A stretch of 64,000 nt of DNA from Ctenosaura bakeri (taxonomy: Eukaryota > Chordata > Lepidosauria > Squamata > Iguanidae): contig CAOLHI010003152.1 of NCBI GenBank assembly GCA_948474755.1, positions 1 through 64,000 on the forward strand, in the 5' to 3' direction. Under the pieces are notes generated by a model. It was not told the DNA's origin and did no database searches. It saw only the letters and a list, made by a program, of their open reading frames with translations. Position 1 is the first letter of the stretch. Each line of letters starts with the position of its first letter. This document shows positions 38,333 through 49,920 of this stretch, piece after piece. A program made the translations under genes and the position numbers.

Positions 38333-38869
38333 CAGAGAAGAGAGAGAACTGGTGACAGAGCTGGAAAATTTGTTTCTCTACCAAGGTTTGGGGCAGCTTC
38401 CTATGGTGCTGTCCTTTGTAGTTCCTCAGTCTCCATTGCAAAATCTTCCAAGTTCAGAGGAGGAAGGAGAGATGGAGTTACTGCCTGTCAGGGTGTGGGT
38501 GTGGGAGATTGTTCAGGGAAAAGATGACCTAGCATCATTATGGAGAGAGACAAAGGCCAGTGAGAATGAAAAAGTGGAGTGAGGTGAAGACACGAGAAAG
38601 AACTTCTGGGAGGGAGGTTGAGTGGGACTGAGGAGTTTCTCGCCCATGTGAAACTGGTACTTCTGTTAGTCATTTAATGGCATTTATAGCTACTAAGGAT
38701 TCCTGCAACGAATTCTGGGCATTGTAGTTCAAGGGTACAGCTGAGGAGTCTCTGTCAGAGATTCCTTACCCACTGAAGGATTACCGTACTTTGGAAGAAG
38801 GCATGAACTATTGAATCAGTTTAGTTTTATGCTATAACTATAACTTTAGAATGTTCTCTCAAAAATGTT

Positions 38870-39145
38870 TCTCATAGAATTATAGTGTTGGAAGGAATCA
38901 CAAAGACCATACAGTCCAAACTCCTGCGATGCAGGAAGATACAACAAAAGCACCCCTGAAAAGATGGAGAATCCAACACCCTCCAAAGCAATCTATTCCA
39001 CTGTTGAACAGCTCTTACAGTAAAAAAGCTCTTCCTTATTGTATAGATGGAATCTCTTTTCTTATAATTTGAATCCACTGGTTTGTGTTCTAGTATTTGG
39101 GGCAGGAGAAAACAAGTTTGTGCTATCCCTTCAGATATTTAATTT
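38870..39145 (-). mobile_element. CR1 LINE 3' end
   Basis: The complement of the CR1 C-terminus and 3'UTR: CATAGAATTATAGTGTTGGA at the left (3' tip), then ACTCCTGCGATGCAGGAAGA and CTTCCTTATTGTATAGATGG. Intron 3. Confidence 0.75.
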
Positions 39146-39310
39146 GTCTGGATTATATCTCTGTTTCTCACCCCATCCCAATCTATTTCAAATTTCACTG
39201 ATTCACAGCATTTTTCACCATAACTAGCAGACTGTGTTTCTCAAAGTCTGTGAAGGGTGCTAATGATATAATATATTCTACCTCCCACACCCATTATTTC
39301 ATGCTTTCAG

Positions 39311-39476
39311 GCCTGTGCCCCTCTGCAGCACTGGAATGTCATTGAAAATGAAGAGCAGGCCACAAAGACCCCAGTGGGCAGCTGTTTCTTGGCCACAGAA
39401 GGCCTACAGAGGTTCTCTGAGTATTCACCATGCCGTGAGACTCGCATGCAGTCCAGTTACCACTTATTATCGTACA
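39311..39476 (+). CDS. ITGA2B: ITGA2B exon 4: propeller blades 2-3
   Basis: Acceptor TATTTCATGCTTTCAG; donor GTGAGT. Reads [43 protein letters not shown]. It contains three of the four Cys of the blade 2-3 disulfides (human C107, C130, C146). Ends with one base of a Lys codon. Confidence 0.94.
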
Positions 39477-40612
39477 GTGAGTACAGTATATTTGTAGTGG
39501 AGAAAATAAGGGAATGGTGGGAAGGAAAAATCCAAGCGTGCAATTCTGGGAGCGGTAGTTTAAAAAAGTAACTTTATTATGTTGTATGCTGGGCAAACTG
39601 CAAAAGGAAGCAATCCCTTTTCAGTGTTTTCTTTCTAAAATCTTCCTGAGCCTTTCTCATCCAGGCTAAGGATACAGAAGCCCTATCCCTTATTTGCAGA
39701 TTTGCTTGGGATATGATGACAGTGTCTTAGAGGTATGGGTATGTATGTGTGTATGCATTCTTTTGGTACTCTTGTATATCCCAGAACGGTACCTTATTTG
39801 TTAGGGGAACAGATCTCCAACTATGAGGAAAACTCTTCCAGGCACTGTGTGAGATACGTAATTCCTGGAGAGGGAGGTGCTAGCTTTTCCAGATCTCAGT
39901 GCCTGGCCTCTCCTTTCTAGGCCTCAGAGCAAGTGGGGGGAGGAATCTCAGGATGAGAGCAATGGCTTGAAAAGTGTGTGTCTATCTCCTCATCTGCTAG
40001 ACTTGGTGTTTTTGTCTGAATGCTATACTCTGTACAGCTGTGGCTGATGCTTAATGCATCATGTTTTATGACATTACTAGAAGATACTGCTAGTAACGTC
40101 ACCTTTCTAGCATCACAAAAGGCCATCTCTAGGTCTCAGGTTTTGCCCTGGAAATCTCTAGGTCTGGGAGAACACTGACCTGGCAACTTTAGGAAGTATA
40201 GCATTTAAGAAACCAGGGAAATAGGGTCCTATAGCAGGTGGGATAAACACTTCCCTCACTGTCTCATCATCTGAATTAGCTTTGGGAAAAGAAAACTAGT
40301 GATGTTTCCCAGCACAAGTCTGTAGAAGAGGGCCAGGAATCTCCTGGAGAAAATGGCTTGATTCACCACACATCCTAATACTAAAGTGGCCATGTGCAAT
40401 TCTCTGGTTGAAAGAGTGTCTGAGAATGGCCCTGTCTTTTGAGAGTCCTCTGTTTGAAAGATTATCTAACCCAAGTCCACTTTAAATATGAAGAGATAAA
40501 ATGGGAGAGAAGTCAGAGACCTTGAATTTGTCCATCATTAACCTCTGTCAACAGAGTGAACAGGCTTGCAGGTCACCTGGGGCCCTTAGATGCTACCTAG
40601 CTGTCGTACCTT

Positions 40613-40702
40613 GAGGCCCCTCCCTAAACTGCAAACACCAGGATTCCATAGGATGTTGAAGGTAGAATAATAGCACTATAATGGGCTAGTGCGGAAATGG
40701 CC
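40613..40702. mobile_element. Palindromic MITE family A, right half
   Basis: Starts GGCCCCTCCCTAAACTGCAA and ends GGGCTAGTGCGGAAATGGCC; the left arm is missing. Intron 4. Confidence 0.75.
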
Positions 40703-41145
40703 TATGATGTTATTTTAATTGTCAGGCTACAATTGTGTAGTGTGAAAGGGCTCCTGGTCACAATTTCCTCATTATGTCACAATTTAAATCTCAGCCACTA
40801 TGTCAGAATTTTCACATACATGTACAAATTGGCATGTGGCATTTTATATGCAAAGAGATGCTGTGTTTTGTCCTCTGTATGGGCCATCTTACCTTATGTA
40901 CAGCATCAACAGGCTGTATGTAGAGCCCCCTATCAGACATTCATATGGACACTTGTAGGAGAACAGATTATTTACCATTTAAATTGATAATGTTTATAAC
41001 ATTACAATACTAACTAAACCATGTGTTGTAAGAATTAAAAAAATATCAAGTCATCATCAATGGCAATAAAAAGAAAGCTTAAATGGGGAGAAAACAGACC
41101 CATAGGTCTCTTGGTCTGGTAAGCTGTTTAAGGCTGCAGTCTTAT

Positions 41146-41345
41146 GCCATTTCCACACTACACTGTTATAGTGCTATTATTCCACTTTCAACATCTTGTG
41201 GAATTCTGGGGCTTATAATTCACTGAGGCCAAAGAGCTCTCTGGCTGAGAATTCTAAATGCCCCTCCCTAAACTGCGAATCCTAGAATTCCATAGGATGT
41301 TGGAAGTGGAATAATAGTGCTATAACAGCGTAGTGCAGAAGTGGC
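41146..41345 (-). mobile_element. Palindromic MITE family A, 200-bp form, with 5-bp duplication
   Basis: Arms GCCATTTCCACACTACACTG and CAGCGTAGTGCAGAAGTGGC. It is flanked by CTTAT at 41141-41145 and 41346-41350. The asymmetric centre is reversed relative to the copies at 34762-35827. Intron 4, about 170 bp before exon 5. Confidence 0.9.
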
Positions 41346-41520
41346 CTTATATTCACTAACATGGGAGTAGACCTCACTACATTCAATGGAACCTACTCCT
41401 CAATAGCATGTATATAAGGTTGTTAAATTTAAAGTTACATTAAGTTGTTCTGGTATGTAAGGACTCTCCCCAACTAAAACAAGGAATAAAGTTGGTTTCT
41501 TATTTCCTTCCTTTAATCAG

Positions 41521-41570
41521 AGAATGACAGGCGATACTGCGAACTTGGATTCAGCGCTGCTATCTCTAAT
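41521..41570 (+). CDS. ITGA2B: ITGA2B exon 5
   Basis: Acceptor CCTTCCTTTAATCAG; donor GTGAGT. Completes Lys and reads NDRRYCELGFSAAISN, with the partner Cys of the blade 2-3 disulfide (human C167) in RYCE.GFS. Ends on a codon boundary. Confidence 0.93.
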
Positions 41571-41961
41571 GTGAGTTTTCAAGGAGAGGAGAGGAGAGGA
41601 AATGGAAAATAGGGGATGTGTAGACTTTCCTACAATCCTGAAATGGGTACACCAGCATTGCTTCAGCTGAGGGATTTTGGTGGGAGAACTGTAACCCAAT
41701 GAGGGATAAAGCTGGCAAACTTCACCGTAACTTCACAAAAACAAACCTGGCCATAACATAAGACAAGGTGAGGCAACTGCCTCAAGCAGCAGAAGTTGGA
41801 AACAGTGGCAGGAGTAGCAACACAGCTTTCATCCCTCTTGACCCCTGGCAGTTCTCCTCTGTTGGATGATAGAGTTGTGTACACCATGGCACAAAGCAAG
41901 CTGGGAGGGAGTGGGAACTAGTCTCCTGTCCCATCAGGCTGAATCTCTACACTCAATATGG

Positions 41962-42120
41962 GCCATTTCCACACTAGACTGTTCTAGAGCAATTATCCCA
42001 CTTTCAACATCCTATGGAATTCTGGGGTTTGCAGTTTAGGGAGGGGCCTAAACTGCAAACCCCAGGATTCCATAGGATGTTGAAAGTGGAATAATAGCCC
42101 TAGAACAGTACAGAAATGGC
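41962..42120. mobile_element. Palindromic MITE family A, shortened
   Basis: Arms GCCATTTCCACACTAGACTG and TAGAACAGTACAGAAATGGC; the centre is GTTTAGGGAGGGGCCTAAAC. Flanking TATGG / CATGG is a possible imperfect 5-bp duplication. Intron 5. Confidence 0.85.
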
Positions 42121-42638
42121 CATGGCCAGAAGTGGTATCATATCACTTCCCATTTTGATTTCAACTATTTTTTAGCTCCCCCCCCTTTGTGAGTATCGGA
42201 GGGCTTAGGAGCATAGGGGGACAACCATAATGTTTTGTGGTGTTTTTCAGCTATTTGGGGGTTGTGGGTGAAAAATTGCCCATTTTTAAAAAATGTGGGT
42301 CTGGGGGCTTTGGAAGGGCCAAACTAGAGGGCCTCAGGGCCAAAGTCTGGGGCTCCACACTTTGCTCAGGTGTAGAAAAGGCTGCCATCATATCACTAGA
42401 GCTGAAATAAATTCAACTGCCAGTTTGGACTTTTTTTGTAAATAGAAGTGGGAGAGGATTCCAGCTCATAATTTGATCCAGGCAACAAATTCTCTTAGGC
42501 TGACCTTGGTTCTCAGGTGGTGGTGGTAATGGTGATGGTTGTTTTGGTGAGGGAGCCACGATAATTCAACTGGGTCATCACTGTGATGCAGATGTAGCAG
42601 CTGAGCTGTTTGCCTTACCTCATCTCTTCTTCCCACAG

Positions 42639-42684
42639 ACTGGGAAGGCGTTGCTTGGGGCACCAGGTGGATATTACTTTGGAG
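42639..42684 (+). CDS. ITGA2B: ITGA2B exon 6
   Basis: Acceptor CTCTTCTTCCCACAG; donor GTAAGC. Reads TGKALLGAPGGYYFG, the blade 3 FG-GAP strand (mammalian ELVLGAPGGYYF). Ends one base into a Gly codon. Confidence 0.93.
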
Positions 42685-42970
42685 GTAAGCACCTTGGTTT
42701 GTCCTATAAGTCGTGAAAACCAAGAGCTTAAATACATCTGGAATACTCTGTGTAGTTCAGGTCATCACACCTCAACAAAAGTTTTTATTCTGCTGCAAAT
42801 TGTGCAGAAAACTGCAACCCAAACAACCAAGGGACAAGAATAACTCCCTAATGAAGAAAAGTTTAGGGCTTTTTAAAAATAAAATAAAAGATACATAAAA
42901 GGGGAATGGAGTAGGGAACTATGTGTTATGAGAATAGGGAGAACTTTTTCTCCTTCTACCGTTATACTAA

Positions 42971-43181
42971 GGCGTTTTCACACTACATGGCACTATGAAC
43001 CTATTTTAACTGCCATAGTTCCGTTTCTTGGGATCCTGAGATTTCCAGTCTAGAAAATGTATTTAGACTTTTCTGTTCTAGTGCCTCCCTAAACTACAAA
43101 CCCCAGAATTCTACAGGATGAAGCCATAGCCATTTAAAATGGAACTGTAGTCCTCTTATTTTCTTAGTGTGAAAGAGCCCC
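42971..43181. mobile_element. Palindromic MITE, family B
   Basis: Ends GGCGTTTTCACACTACATGG and CTTAGTGTGAAAGAGCCCC are inverted. Inside are TTTTAACTGCCATAGTTCCG and CTACAGGATGAAGCCATAGC. It resembles 47548-47770. Intron 6. Confidence 0.6.
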
Positions 43182-43699
43182 GAGTCCCCAGGATGGTCCA
43201 AGGAAGCTAAATGGCTGCGTAAAAGGAGGTACTTATGCACCTATCTGGTACTTAAACTGTGAAATTCAGTATCACAAAGTGATGAACTCCAAACTGGAAG
43301 GATTAGATATATTCATAGAGGATAAGGCTGTTAACAGTTTCTAGTCATAATGGCTATGTATAGCTTGAAAAACCCTCCTCAAGTATTAAAGGTCATGTCA
43401 GAGTGCTGGCCCTCTGGTCATGAGGCTGGTAGCTAGTAGGCATATGCCTGCTCAGTCATGGCCTTGTACCTTTTTCACTCCCTTGCTAGTCACTGCTGGC
43501 ATTTTTTTAATGCCCAAAACACATTTATTTCCATACTTACTTACTTATTTATTTTATGTGCTGCCTTGAGTGGGGCCCCAGGTGGACTCTAGAAGAGTTA
43601 GTTTCATAATAAATCTGAAGCTGCTGCTCCTGTTCCAGGGCTAAGCATCTTTCCAAGGCCCAGGGGCCCTGTTGAATCTCTGACAGCCACACGTCCTCC

Positions 43700-43702
<3 letters not shown>

Positions 43703-43734
<32 letters not shown>

Positions 43735-43764
43735 TCACACACACACACACACACACACACAAAA
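43703..43764. repeat. (CT)n(CA)n microsatellite
   Basis: About fourteen CT units run into CA units with one ACTC interruption. It lies at the edge of a family R copy. Confidence 0.95.
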
Positions 43765-43774
43765 CACTGTCAAG

Positions 43775-44375
43775 GATTGGTGACCATGCTGACTCTGAGA
43801 CCATGCCCTCCAGCATTTTGCAAATGAAAACCAGAACACTTGTGACCAAACAACAGCAGAGTGCAGGTGGCAACAGTCATTAAACAGGAGTAGACAAACT
43901 AGGGGAGGCTGCAGCAATCTCCTTTGGCCTGAGCCAACTGGGAAGGGCAAGATTCCTCCCCCTTCCTCTCCCTTCTACCCTGCTAAGATAATTGAGTGCA
44001 AACTATTTTAGCCCTTTGAACTCAGGGCCTTTCCACCCTACACTGTTATAGTGCTATTATTCTACTTTCAACATCCTGTGGAATTCTGAGGTTTGTGATT
44101 TACTGAGGCCAAAGAGCTCTCTGGCTGAGAATTCTAAATGCCTCTCCCTAAACTGCAAACCCCAGGATTCCATAAGAGGTTGAAAGTGGAATAATAGCAC
44201 TATAACAGTGTAGGGTGGAAATGTTCTCAGTTTGCAGCCATTGAAGTAAGCTGAGGACAAAAAGGAAAAGTAGCAAGAGTAGAGAGAAACTAGGGCATTT
44301 TACAAATGACTGAAAAAGTAGGATGACAAGGGCTTAATAGGGACTGTTCCTGCCAAACTGGGACACTTGGAGGTA
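43775..44375 (-). repeat. Family R repeat interrupted by a MITE
   Basis: The complement of the family seen at 25163 and 27310: CATTTTGCAAATGAAAACCA, then GCAACAGTCATTAAACAGGA, TTGAACTCAG, [MITE 44026-44225], TTTGCAGCCATTGAAGTAAG. The copy at 48275 reads straight through as TTTGAACTCAGTTTGCAGCA, which fixes the MITE insertion point. Confidence 0.7.
44026..44225 (-). mobile_element. Palindromic MITE family A, 200-bp form, with 5-bp duplication
   Basis: Arms GGCCTTTCCACCCTACACTG and CAGTGTAGGGTGGAAATGTT. Flanked by CTCAG at 44021-44025 and 44226-44230. An empty-site paralogue at about 48495 has a single CTCAG, confirming a 5-bp duplication. Intron 6. Confidence 0.92.
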
Positions 44376-44558
44376 CATGAGAAATCTAGAAGGCAATTAA
44401 TTGTCACTCACTTAATTGATGGCTGATTGGTTGGTGTTTTACCATCAACAGTTGTAGGGTGCACCCCATTTGGCTATTTTGCCTCTTTCCCCTCATCTGT
44501 GTGCTCTCAGCCACGCTGCTGCTGGATAATGGATATATATATTTTTCCTCTCTTCCAG

Positions 44559-44687
44559 GGATGATCTATTCAGTTAACTTGTCAGCGATCCAAGCCCTCT
44601 CTCCTTCTGTTCCTGACGTGCAGCGGTCAGTGGGCACACAGCGTGCAACCAGCGACTCAGACTTCAGTTCTGACGGCAACTATCAAG
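44559..44687 (+). CDS. ITGA2B: ITGA2B exon 7: blade 3-4 connector
   Basis: Acceptor TTCCTCTCTTCCAG; donor GTTAGG. Reads GMIYSVNLSAIQALSPSVPD, VQRSVGTQRATSDSDFSSDG, NYQ. It corresponds to the mammalian stretch between GGYYFLG and GYSVAVGEF and is the most diverged of the exons seen; the mammalian aromatic/Asp ligand-pocket residues cannot be aligned with certainty here. The phase fits both neighbours. Confidence 0.85.
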
Positions 44688-45074
44688 GTTAGGTGGCAGG
44701 CATTTTCCTTCCACAGACCTTGGGAGGACTGAGTGAAGAGGGATAAGAGAGCTTGTGAGGTGTTCAAATGAACTGGGGATATGGTCTATAACCAGATTAG
44801 GCAATGCCTAATTCTTTGGACTTCACTTCCCACAAGTCCTTTCAATTGGCCATGCTGGGGGAAGCCTGAAAATTATTGTAGCCCAGAACATCTTGAAGCC
44901 ATTTCCACACTAGACGCCATTAGTGCAATATATCGTTACAATCTTGGCATTGTCCTGTGCGCAATGGTAGCAGATTAGGAATGTTGTTTTCTGCACCCTC
45001 CAGCCTTCAGCCAATGCATAGTGGTATTGCCACTGCTGTTCCTTCTGCATTACATTGTCCTTGGCCACTCCCTG

Positions 45075-45252
45075 GCCATTTCCGCATTGCACTTTTATAG
45101 CGTGATTATTCCACTTTCAACATCCTATGGAATCCTGGGGTTTGCAGTTTCAGGAGGGGCCAAGCAGCCCCTCCCAAAACTGTAAACCCCAGAATTCCAT
45201 GGGATGTTGAAAGTGGAATAATCAAGCTATAAGAGTATAGTGAGGAAATGCC
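45075..45252. mobile_element. Palindromic MITE family A, 178-bp form, with 5-bp duplication
   Basis: Arms GCCATTTCCGCATTGCACTT and AAGAGTATAGTGAGGAAATG then CC. Flanked by CCCTG at 45070-45074 and 45253-45257. Intron 7. Confidence 0.9.
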
Positions 45253-46136
45253 CCCTGTCCCCACCTTCACCTCACCTCACTGCCACAATTGGTCGGGGCT
45301 TTTTTGTTTTTCTTTGGAAGCTGTACTAAACATGCCAGTATGCTATTTTATTTTCACACTATAATGCCTCAAAATATATTTTAAAAAATTAAAAAGTTTT
45401 AATTCAAAGGAGAACTTTAAAATAAACATAAAGAGGTGATAAATTTCGAAGTTACTACACCATTGGAGTCACTGAGGGAGGGACAAGCTGGGCATGGCCA
45501 CAGCTAGCCCACTGCTGGATCCATGACAACAGAAAGTGCTATCAAGCACAATTACAGTTCCACTGTGAGCTGGCTGATGGGATTGAAGTGCTAAAGGAGG
45601 TGCTTAACGATTTCTTTTTGGAAATAGAATACGGCAGTTTTGCAATGCTTGGGATTGGATAGCAGCTGGTTGGTCACGATGTCATGCTGTAGCACAACTC
45701 CTGACCCAGAAACAACCAGCTGCTATGATGGTACAGCAATGTTGTGCGGAAATGGCCGAAGTCATTAGATTGCCCCTTACATCTGGGAGGGAAACCAGAT
45801 GAAGATTTTTGTGGTGGTGGCATTTACTAGAATCCAATCCAATTGGGTGGAGACAACTTTCTGCTTTTGATGACTGGGCTGGTTGATGCTTCCCCCCCCA
45901 ATGAGTATGACCTGCCTTCTCCTCACCTTGGTTGCTGCTCTCTTCTTCCATGCAAGACCTCTCTCCCCACCCCTGCTTCCTGTTTATGAAGCAGTGAAGC
46001 CGAAGGTATCAATGGAAGAAAGAAGGGGAGGTCACCTAAGGAGAAGGAGGGCTAGTAAGCATGACCAAATTCCCATTTCAGTCATCCTCACTTTTGCTGC
46101 TTTACTAGCTCCAGAGCTTCTCTGATCAACTCACTA

Positions 46137-46617
46137 TGGTTGGCCCTCCATGTTTGCTAAGGTTGGGGAAACAGGATCCTCACAAAAGTGAAAAAATTGC
46201 AAATTTCAAAATGTGTGTGTTTCTGTGGAAAGGGGCTAAGGCATGGTGGAAAGAGTGGGCACCCAGGGTCCAAACCAGGTCAGGGAAAGGAGAGGGAAAG
46301 GGGGTGGGTTGGTGTGGTGGCCCTGTACTTCCTCTCTCTTGCCCATCTCCCTTCTTGGGTGTGGGGAGACATTGGAAGAGGGGTTATGGTTATGAGGAAT
46401 TTGGTTCTGAGCTGTCCTTAGCTGGCCAGGCAGTGGTTAGTGAAGGAGCAGAAGGTTGGTTTTGAAAGGGCTGTGTGGCCTGATTGAAATCAATGAGAGG
46501 GAAGTTTGTCCCAGAAAAGAAGCACCTGAAGCAGTGCTGAAGCAGGGCAGGGGTCAAAGAAACTCACAAATAATCAAATCCATAAAAGTCAAACCCACAA
46601 ATGTGGAGGGCTGACTG
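46137..46617. mobile_element. Pogo/Tigger-like element
   Basis: The left end TGGTTGGCCCTCCATGTTTG follows TA at 46135; the right end CAAATGTGGAGGGCTGACTG precedes TA at 46618. Inner subterminal phrases CAAATCCATAAAAGTCAAAC repeat in degenerate form. No transposase. Shares ends with 9912-10753. Intron 7. Confidence 0.7.
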
Positions 46618-47062
46618 TACTACCATGCAGTGCTGAATTTAACTGTAATATTTTAGGGGCACTGTAATATTATTTGGCACAGCCATGATGTCAAAGCACC
46701 ACCTTTTGACATTTGATTCACAATTTTCAAAAGTTGTTTCTGCTGCTTTCCATGAAATCATCTGATTTAAGCATATTATATCTGTAATGGGGAGGGGAAA
46801 CATATGCAGTGAGCTGTGAATTATGCACAGGCCATCATGATGCAACGCAACCACATCAGGGCCGTTGTCCAGCCATGCTGGCACCGTGACAGAGAAGATC
46901 AGGTTTTCTGGTAGGTTGATGGAAATCATAATGCCTTCTAGGGAATTTCTGAAGTCCTCTGCAAACAAGCAATCCAGAACTGTGGCAAAAGTGATCTATT
47001 TCTCCAACCAACCTGCTGGGTGGGGACAAGGGAGGGAAGGCTTGGGAAATCAAAGAGAGAGA

Positions 47063-47250
47063 GACAATTTCTGTGTTATAGTGATATTATTCCACTTTCA
47101 ACATCCTGTGGAATTCTGGGGTTTGTAATTTACTGAGGCCAAAGAGCTCTCTGGCTGAGAATTCTAAATGCCTTTCCCTCAACTGCAAATCCCAGGATTC
47201 CACAGGATGTTGAAAGTGGAATAATAGCACTATAACAGTGTGGAAATGAC
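47063..47250 (-). mobile_element. Palindromic MITE family A, left end eroded
   Basis: ACAATTTCTGTGTTATAGTG on the left and TATAACAGTGTGGAAATGAC on the right, with the reversed centre (AGAGCTCTCTGGCTGAGAAT). Intron 7. Confidence 0.8.
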
Positions 47251-47547
47251 CAAAGAGTATGAGAGAAAAGGGATGGACTGAAAGAGGGAAATGACCACAC
47301 CTACTTTGGTAATACGGAACAAGAAGGGGAGAAGCAAGGAGAGAGGTAAGTTTTGTGAGGGATTGTGAACGGGGTGGGAAGAGAAGGGGTGACAGAAAGA
47401 GAGACATGGTTAACCTCACATATTTTTGGCTTTGCCCCAACTCACACCAGACATGGGATTTTTGATAGATTATCCCTGACAAGGTGCACAGCCTGAGCAA
47501 ATAAATTGTTTCCCTCCCAAGTGGTAGATGGTAACCAGCTGTCCATG

Positions 47548-47770
47548 GGCCCTTTCACACTATACAACTATAGCTCCATAATTCCACTTTAATTGCCAGG
47601 GCTGCATCCTATGGAATCCTGGGATAGGTAGTCTGGTGAGGGACTAGAGCTTATGGCCGAGAATTCTAAGCACACTTCCCTCAGTGGCAAACCTCAGGAT
47701 TCCATAGGATGGAACCATGGTAGTTAAAGCAGAATCATAGTGCTATAACTCTGTAACGTTAAGGAGCCCC
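47548..47770. mobile_element. Palindromic MITE, family B
   Basis: Left end GGCCCTTTCACACTATACAA and right end TAACTCTGTAACGTTAAGGA then GCCCC. The arms contain ATTCCACTTTAATTGCCAGG and ATGGTAGTTAAAGCAGAATC. Intron 7. Confidence 0.65.
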
Positions 47771-48274
47771 AAGTTTCCTTCTGCTCAGTCTAGTGAGAGC
47801 TGTTCTAATCAACTTTCTTTTATTTTTTACTGACTCAATTCATTTATGTTAAGGCAATCACTTTGGTTAAAATATAGAAGTTACCTTCGTTCACTAGCTA
47901 ATTTACACTTTAGTTCATACCTCTGTTTTAATTAGTGGGGATTATAAGAGCTGTAGTCCAAGGGCACCGAGAAGGGGAAAGGAGACACACATCTTTGCTT
48001 TAGGCATGGGACTAAACATTACTTGTCTGAAGTAGTAGCATGTGTACTATGTTGAAGGCAGCGGAATGGAATATGATTGACCTGTGATGATTCCAAGCAA
48101 AAGCCTTACAGAGGAAAATGCAGGAGTTCACAGAAGATCAGGCATGGCATTACTGTTTGTGTGGATGAAGTGGTTCCTACTTCCCCTCAACTTCCTAGCT
48201 AGGATACACAAGTGTGCCTTTGGTGGCTACAGCCCTCCAGGTCTCATGGGTATCAGCTGCCAGTGAAGAGGATG

Positions 48275-48640
48275 ACATACCAACATTTCACAGATGAAAA
48301 CCAGGACATGTGAAGCCAAGCAATGGACTGTGCGGTCGAATTTGCAAAATATAGTAGTGAGGAAGAACACACAAGCCAGGAGAGGTTGCAACAGTTTGCT
48401 TTTGCCTGAGTCTACTGGGAAGGAAAAGATTCCTCCCCTTCCTCTTCTCTTCCCTGCAACGAGTTAATTATGCTCTAACTACTTTTGCACTTTGAACTCA
48501 GTTTGCAGCAGCTGAAGTAAGCTGAGAATGAAGAAGGAAAGTGGAAGAAAGAGAAACTGGGACATTTTAAAAGCACCTGAAAAATGGGATGACAGAGAAT
48601 TAATCAGGATTCTCCCTGCCAGATTGGGACAGCATCTATT
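48275..48640 (-). repeat. Dispersed ~400-bp repeat, family R
   Basis: Contains AACATTTCACAGATGAAAAC, GACATGTGAAGCCAAGCAAT, TCCTCCCCTTCCTCTTCTCT and TTTGAACTCAGTTTGCAGCA, in the order of the 43775 copy, but uninterrupted. Intron 7. Confidence 0.6.
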
Positions 48641-48769
48641 CTAGCCTTCCCCTGATTCCAGGGGAAGGTTAGAATAGATGTTGGCTCTTGTCCTGGGGTT
48701 TTGAGGCCAGTTTTTCCTTCTGCCAAGAACATACCCTCTCTAAACCCCTCAATCTTTTCTCTCTTCAAG

Positions 48770-48817
48770 GATACTCAGTGGCTTGGGGAGAATTTAATGA
48801 GGACTCTGAGTCAGCAG
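48770..48817 (+). CDS. ITGA2B: ITGA2B exon 8: blade 4 with first cation loop
   Basis: Acceptor TCTTTTCTCTCTTCAAG; donor GTATGG. Reads GYSVAWGEFNEDSESA. The family pattern is GYSVAVGEF followed by the first Ca-binding loop (human GEFDGDLNTTE). Here the first Asp is Asn and the Gly is Glu, so this loop may bind cation differently. Confidence 0.92.
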
Positions 48818-49001
48818 GTATGGAAATTAGCTTCTTTGTCAAGGTTAATTTTGTGAGGTAAGGTAAAGTGGGGATCTAGAGGGTTTTCAAGATCCTTTAT
48901 CCCGTAGTGAACATCAATTTGAACTGTTTGCACATTTGGTCTGTAATCTGAGTTGTAATTAACTTTGGGTTCTTCCAGTTTGGTCTAAGAAGCATGAGGT
49001 G

Positions 49002-49182
49002 GCCATTTCTGCAGTAGACTGTTATAGTACTATTATTCCACTTTCAACATCCTATGGAATCCGGGGATTTGCAGTTTAGGGAAGGGCATTTAGAATTCCT
49101 AGCCTCTTTGGCTAAACGACAAACCCCAGAATTGCACAGGTTGTTGAAAGTGGAATACTAGCACTGTAAGTCTACAAATGGC
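49002..49182 (+). mobile_element. Palindromic MITE family A
   Basis: Left arm GGCCATTTCTGCAGTAGACT; right arm CACTGTAAGTCTACAAATGG then CC; the centre has GCAGTTTAGGGAAGGGCATT with a deletion after it. Intron 8. Confidence 0.85.
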
Positions 49183-49920
49183 CTCAGTGTAGTTCTTTGG
49201 ATTATGCCAGTGCTTGTTGCTTCTACATCCACCTGTTACATTCTTTTGGGGGGTAATCTGTAACAATTGGACCTGCACTAGGGCTCTCAAATTAAAACCA
49301 GAGCACAGTTTGCCCAGGTGGATCAATGGTTTGGAGGGCAAATTTTATCCTTTCTGAGATAAAAAAAAAATACAGAAAGACATAGAATAATAGTGCAACA
49401 GCAGCATTTTGTTGATGCACCAATTCATTATGGTATTACAACTCTTAAAGAAAGAGAGAGAAGGGGAAAGGAGAAATAAGATACATTTTTTTAATAATAT
49501 GTTTAAAAATTAAACAGAAACCTATTTGATACTGAAAGTAAAATGTTGCAGCTGGTGCTAGGAAAATAATCCAGGGCAACAGATAAGATTGTATGGATAT
49601 TTTAACACGTCCCCTATAAACTAAAGCAACGAATACTGTAACCTCTAGAAACATTTGCCAGAAGCCATCTGTGAGCTTAGTCCAATGATTTTCCCTCCCT
49701 GGGCTCAGTTACCCAACAGGTAAAATGGGAATTATAATACATTTTGCAAGATAGCTGCACAGACTAATGACATGAAACATTAATGTTGGGGTTGCTTGCT
49801 GTATCATGGTGCAAAAGTCTTCTTGGTTTTCGGCCCTATGAGGGTAGTAATGGTGGTATTAGGGCTGTGCTCTCTCAGTTCCAGTGCCCCAGCCTAACAG
49901 GATGGTTCTTCTGCTTCCAG

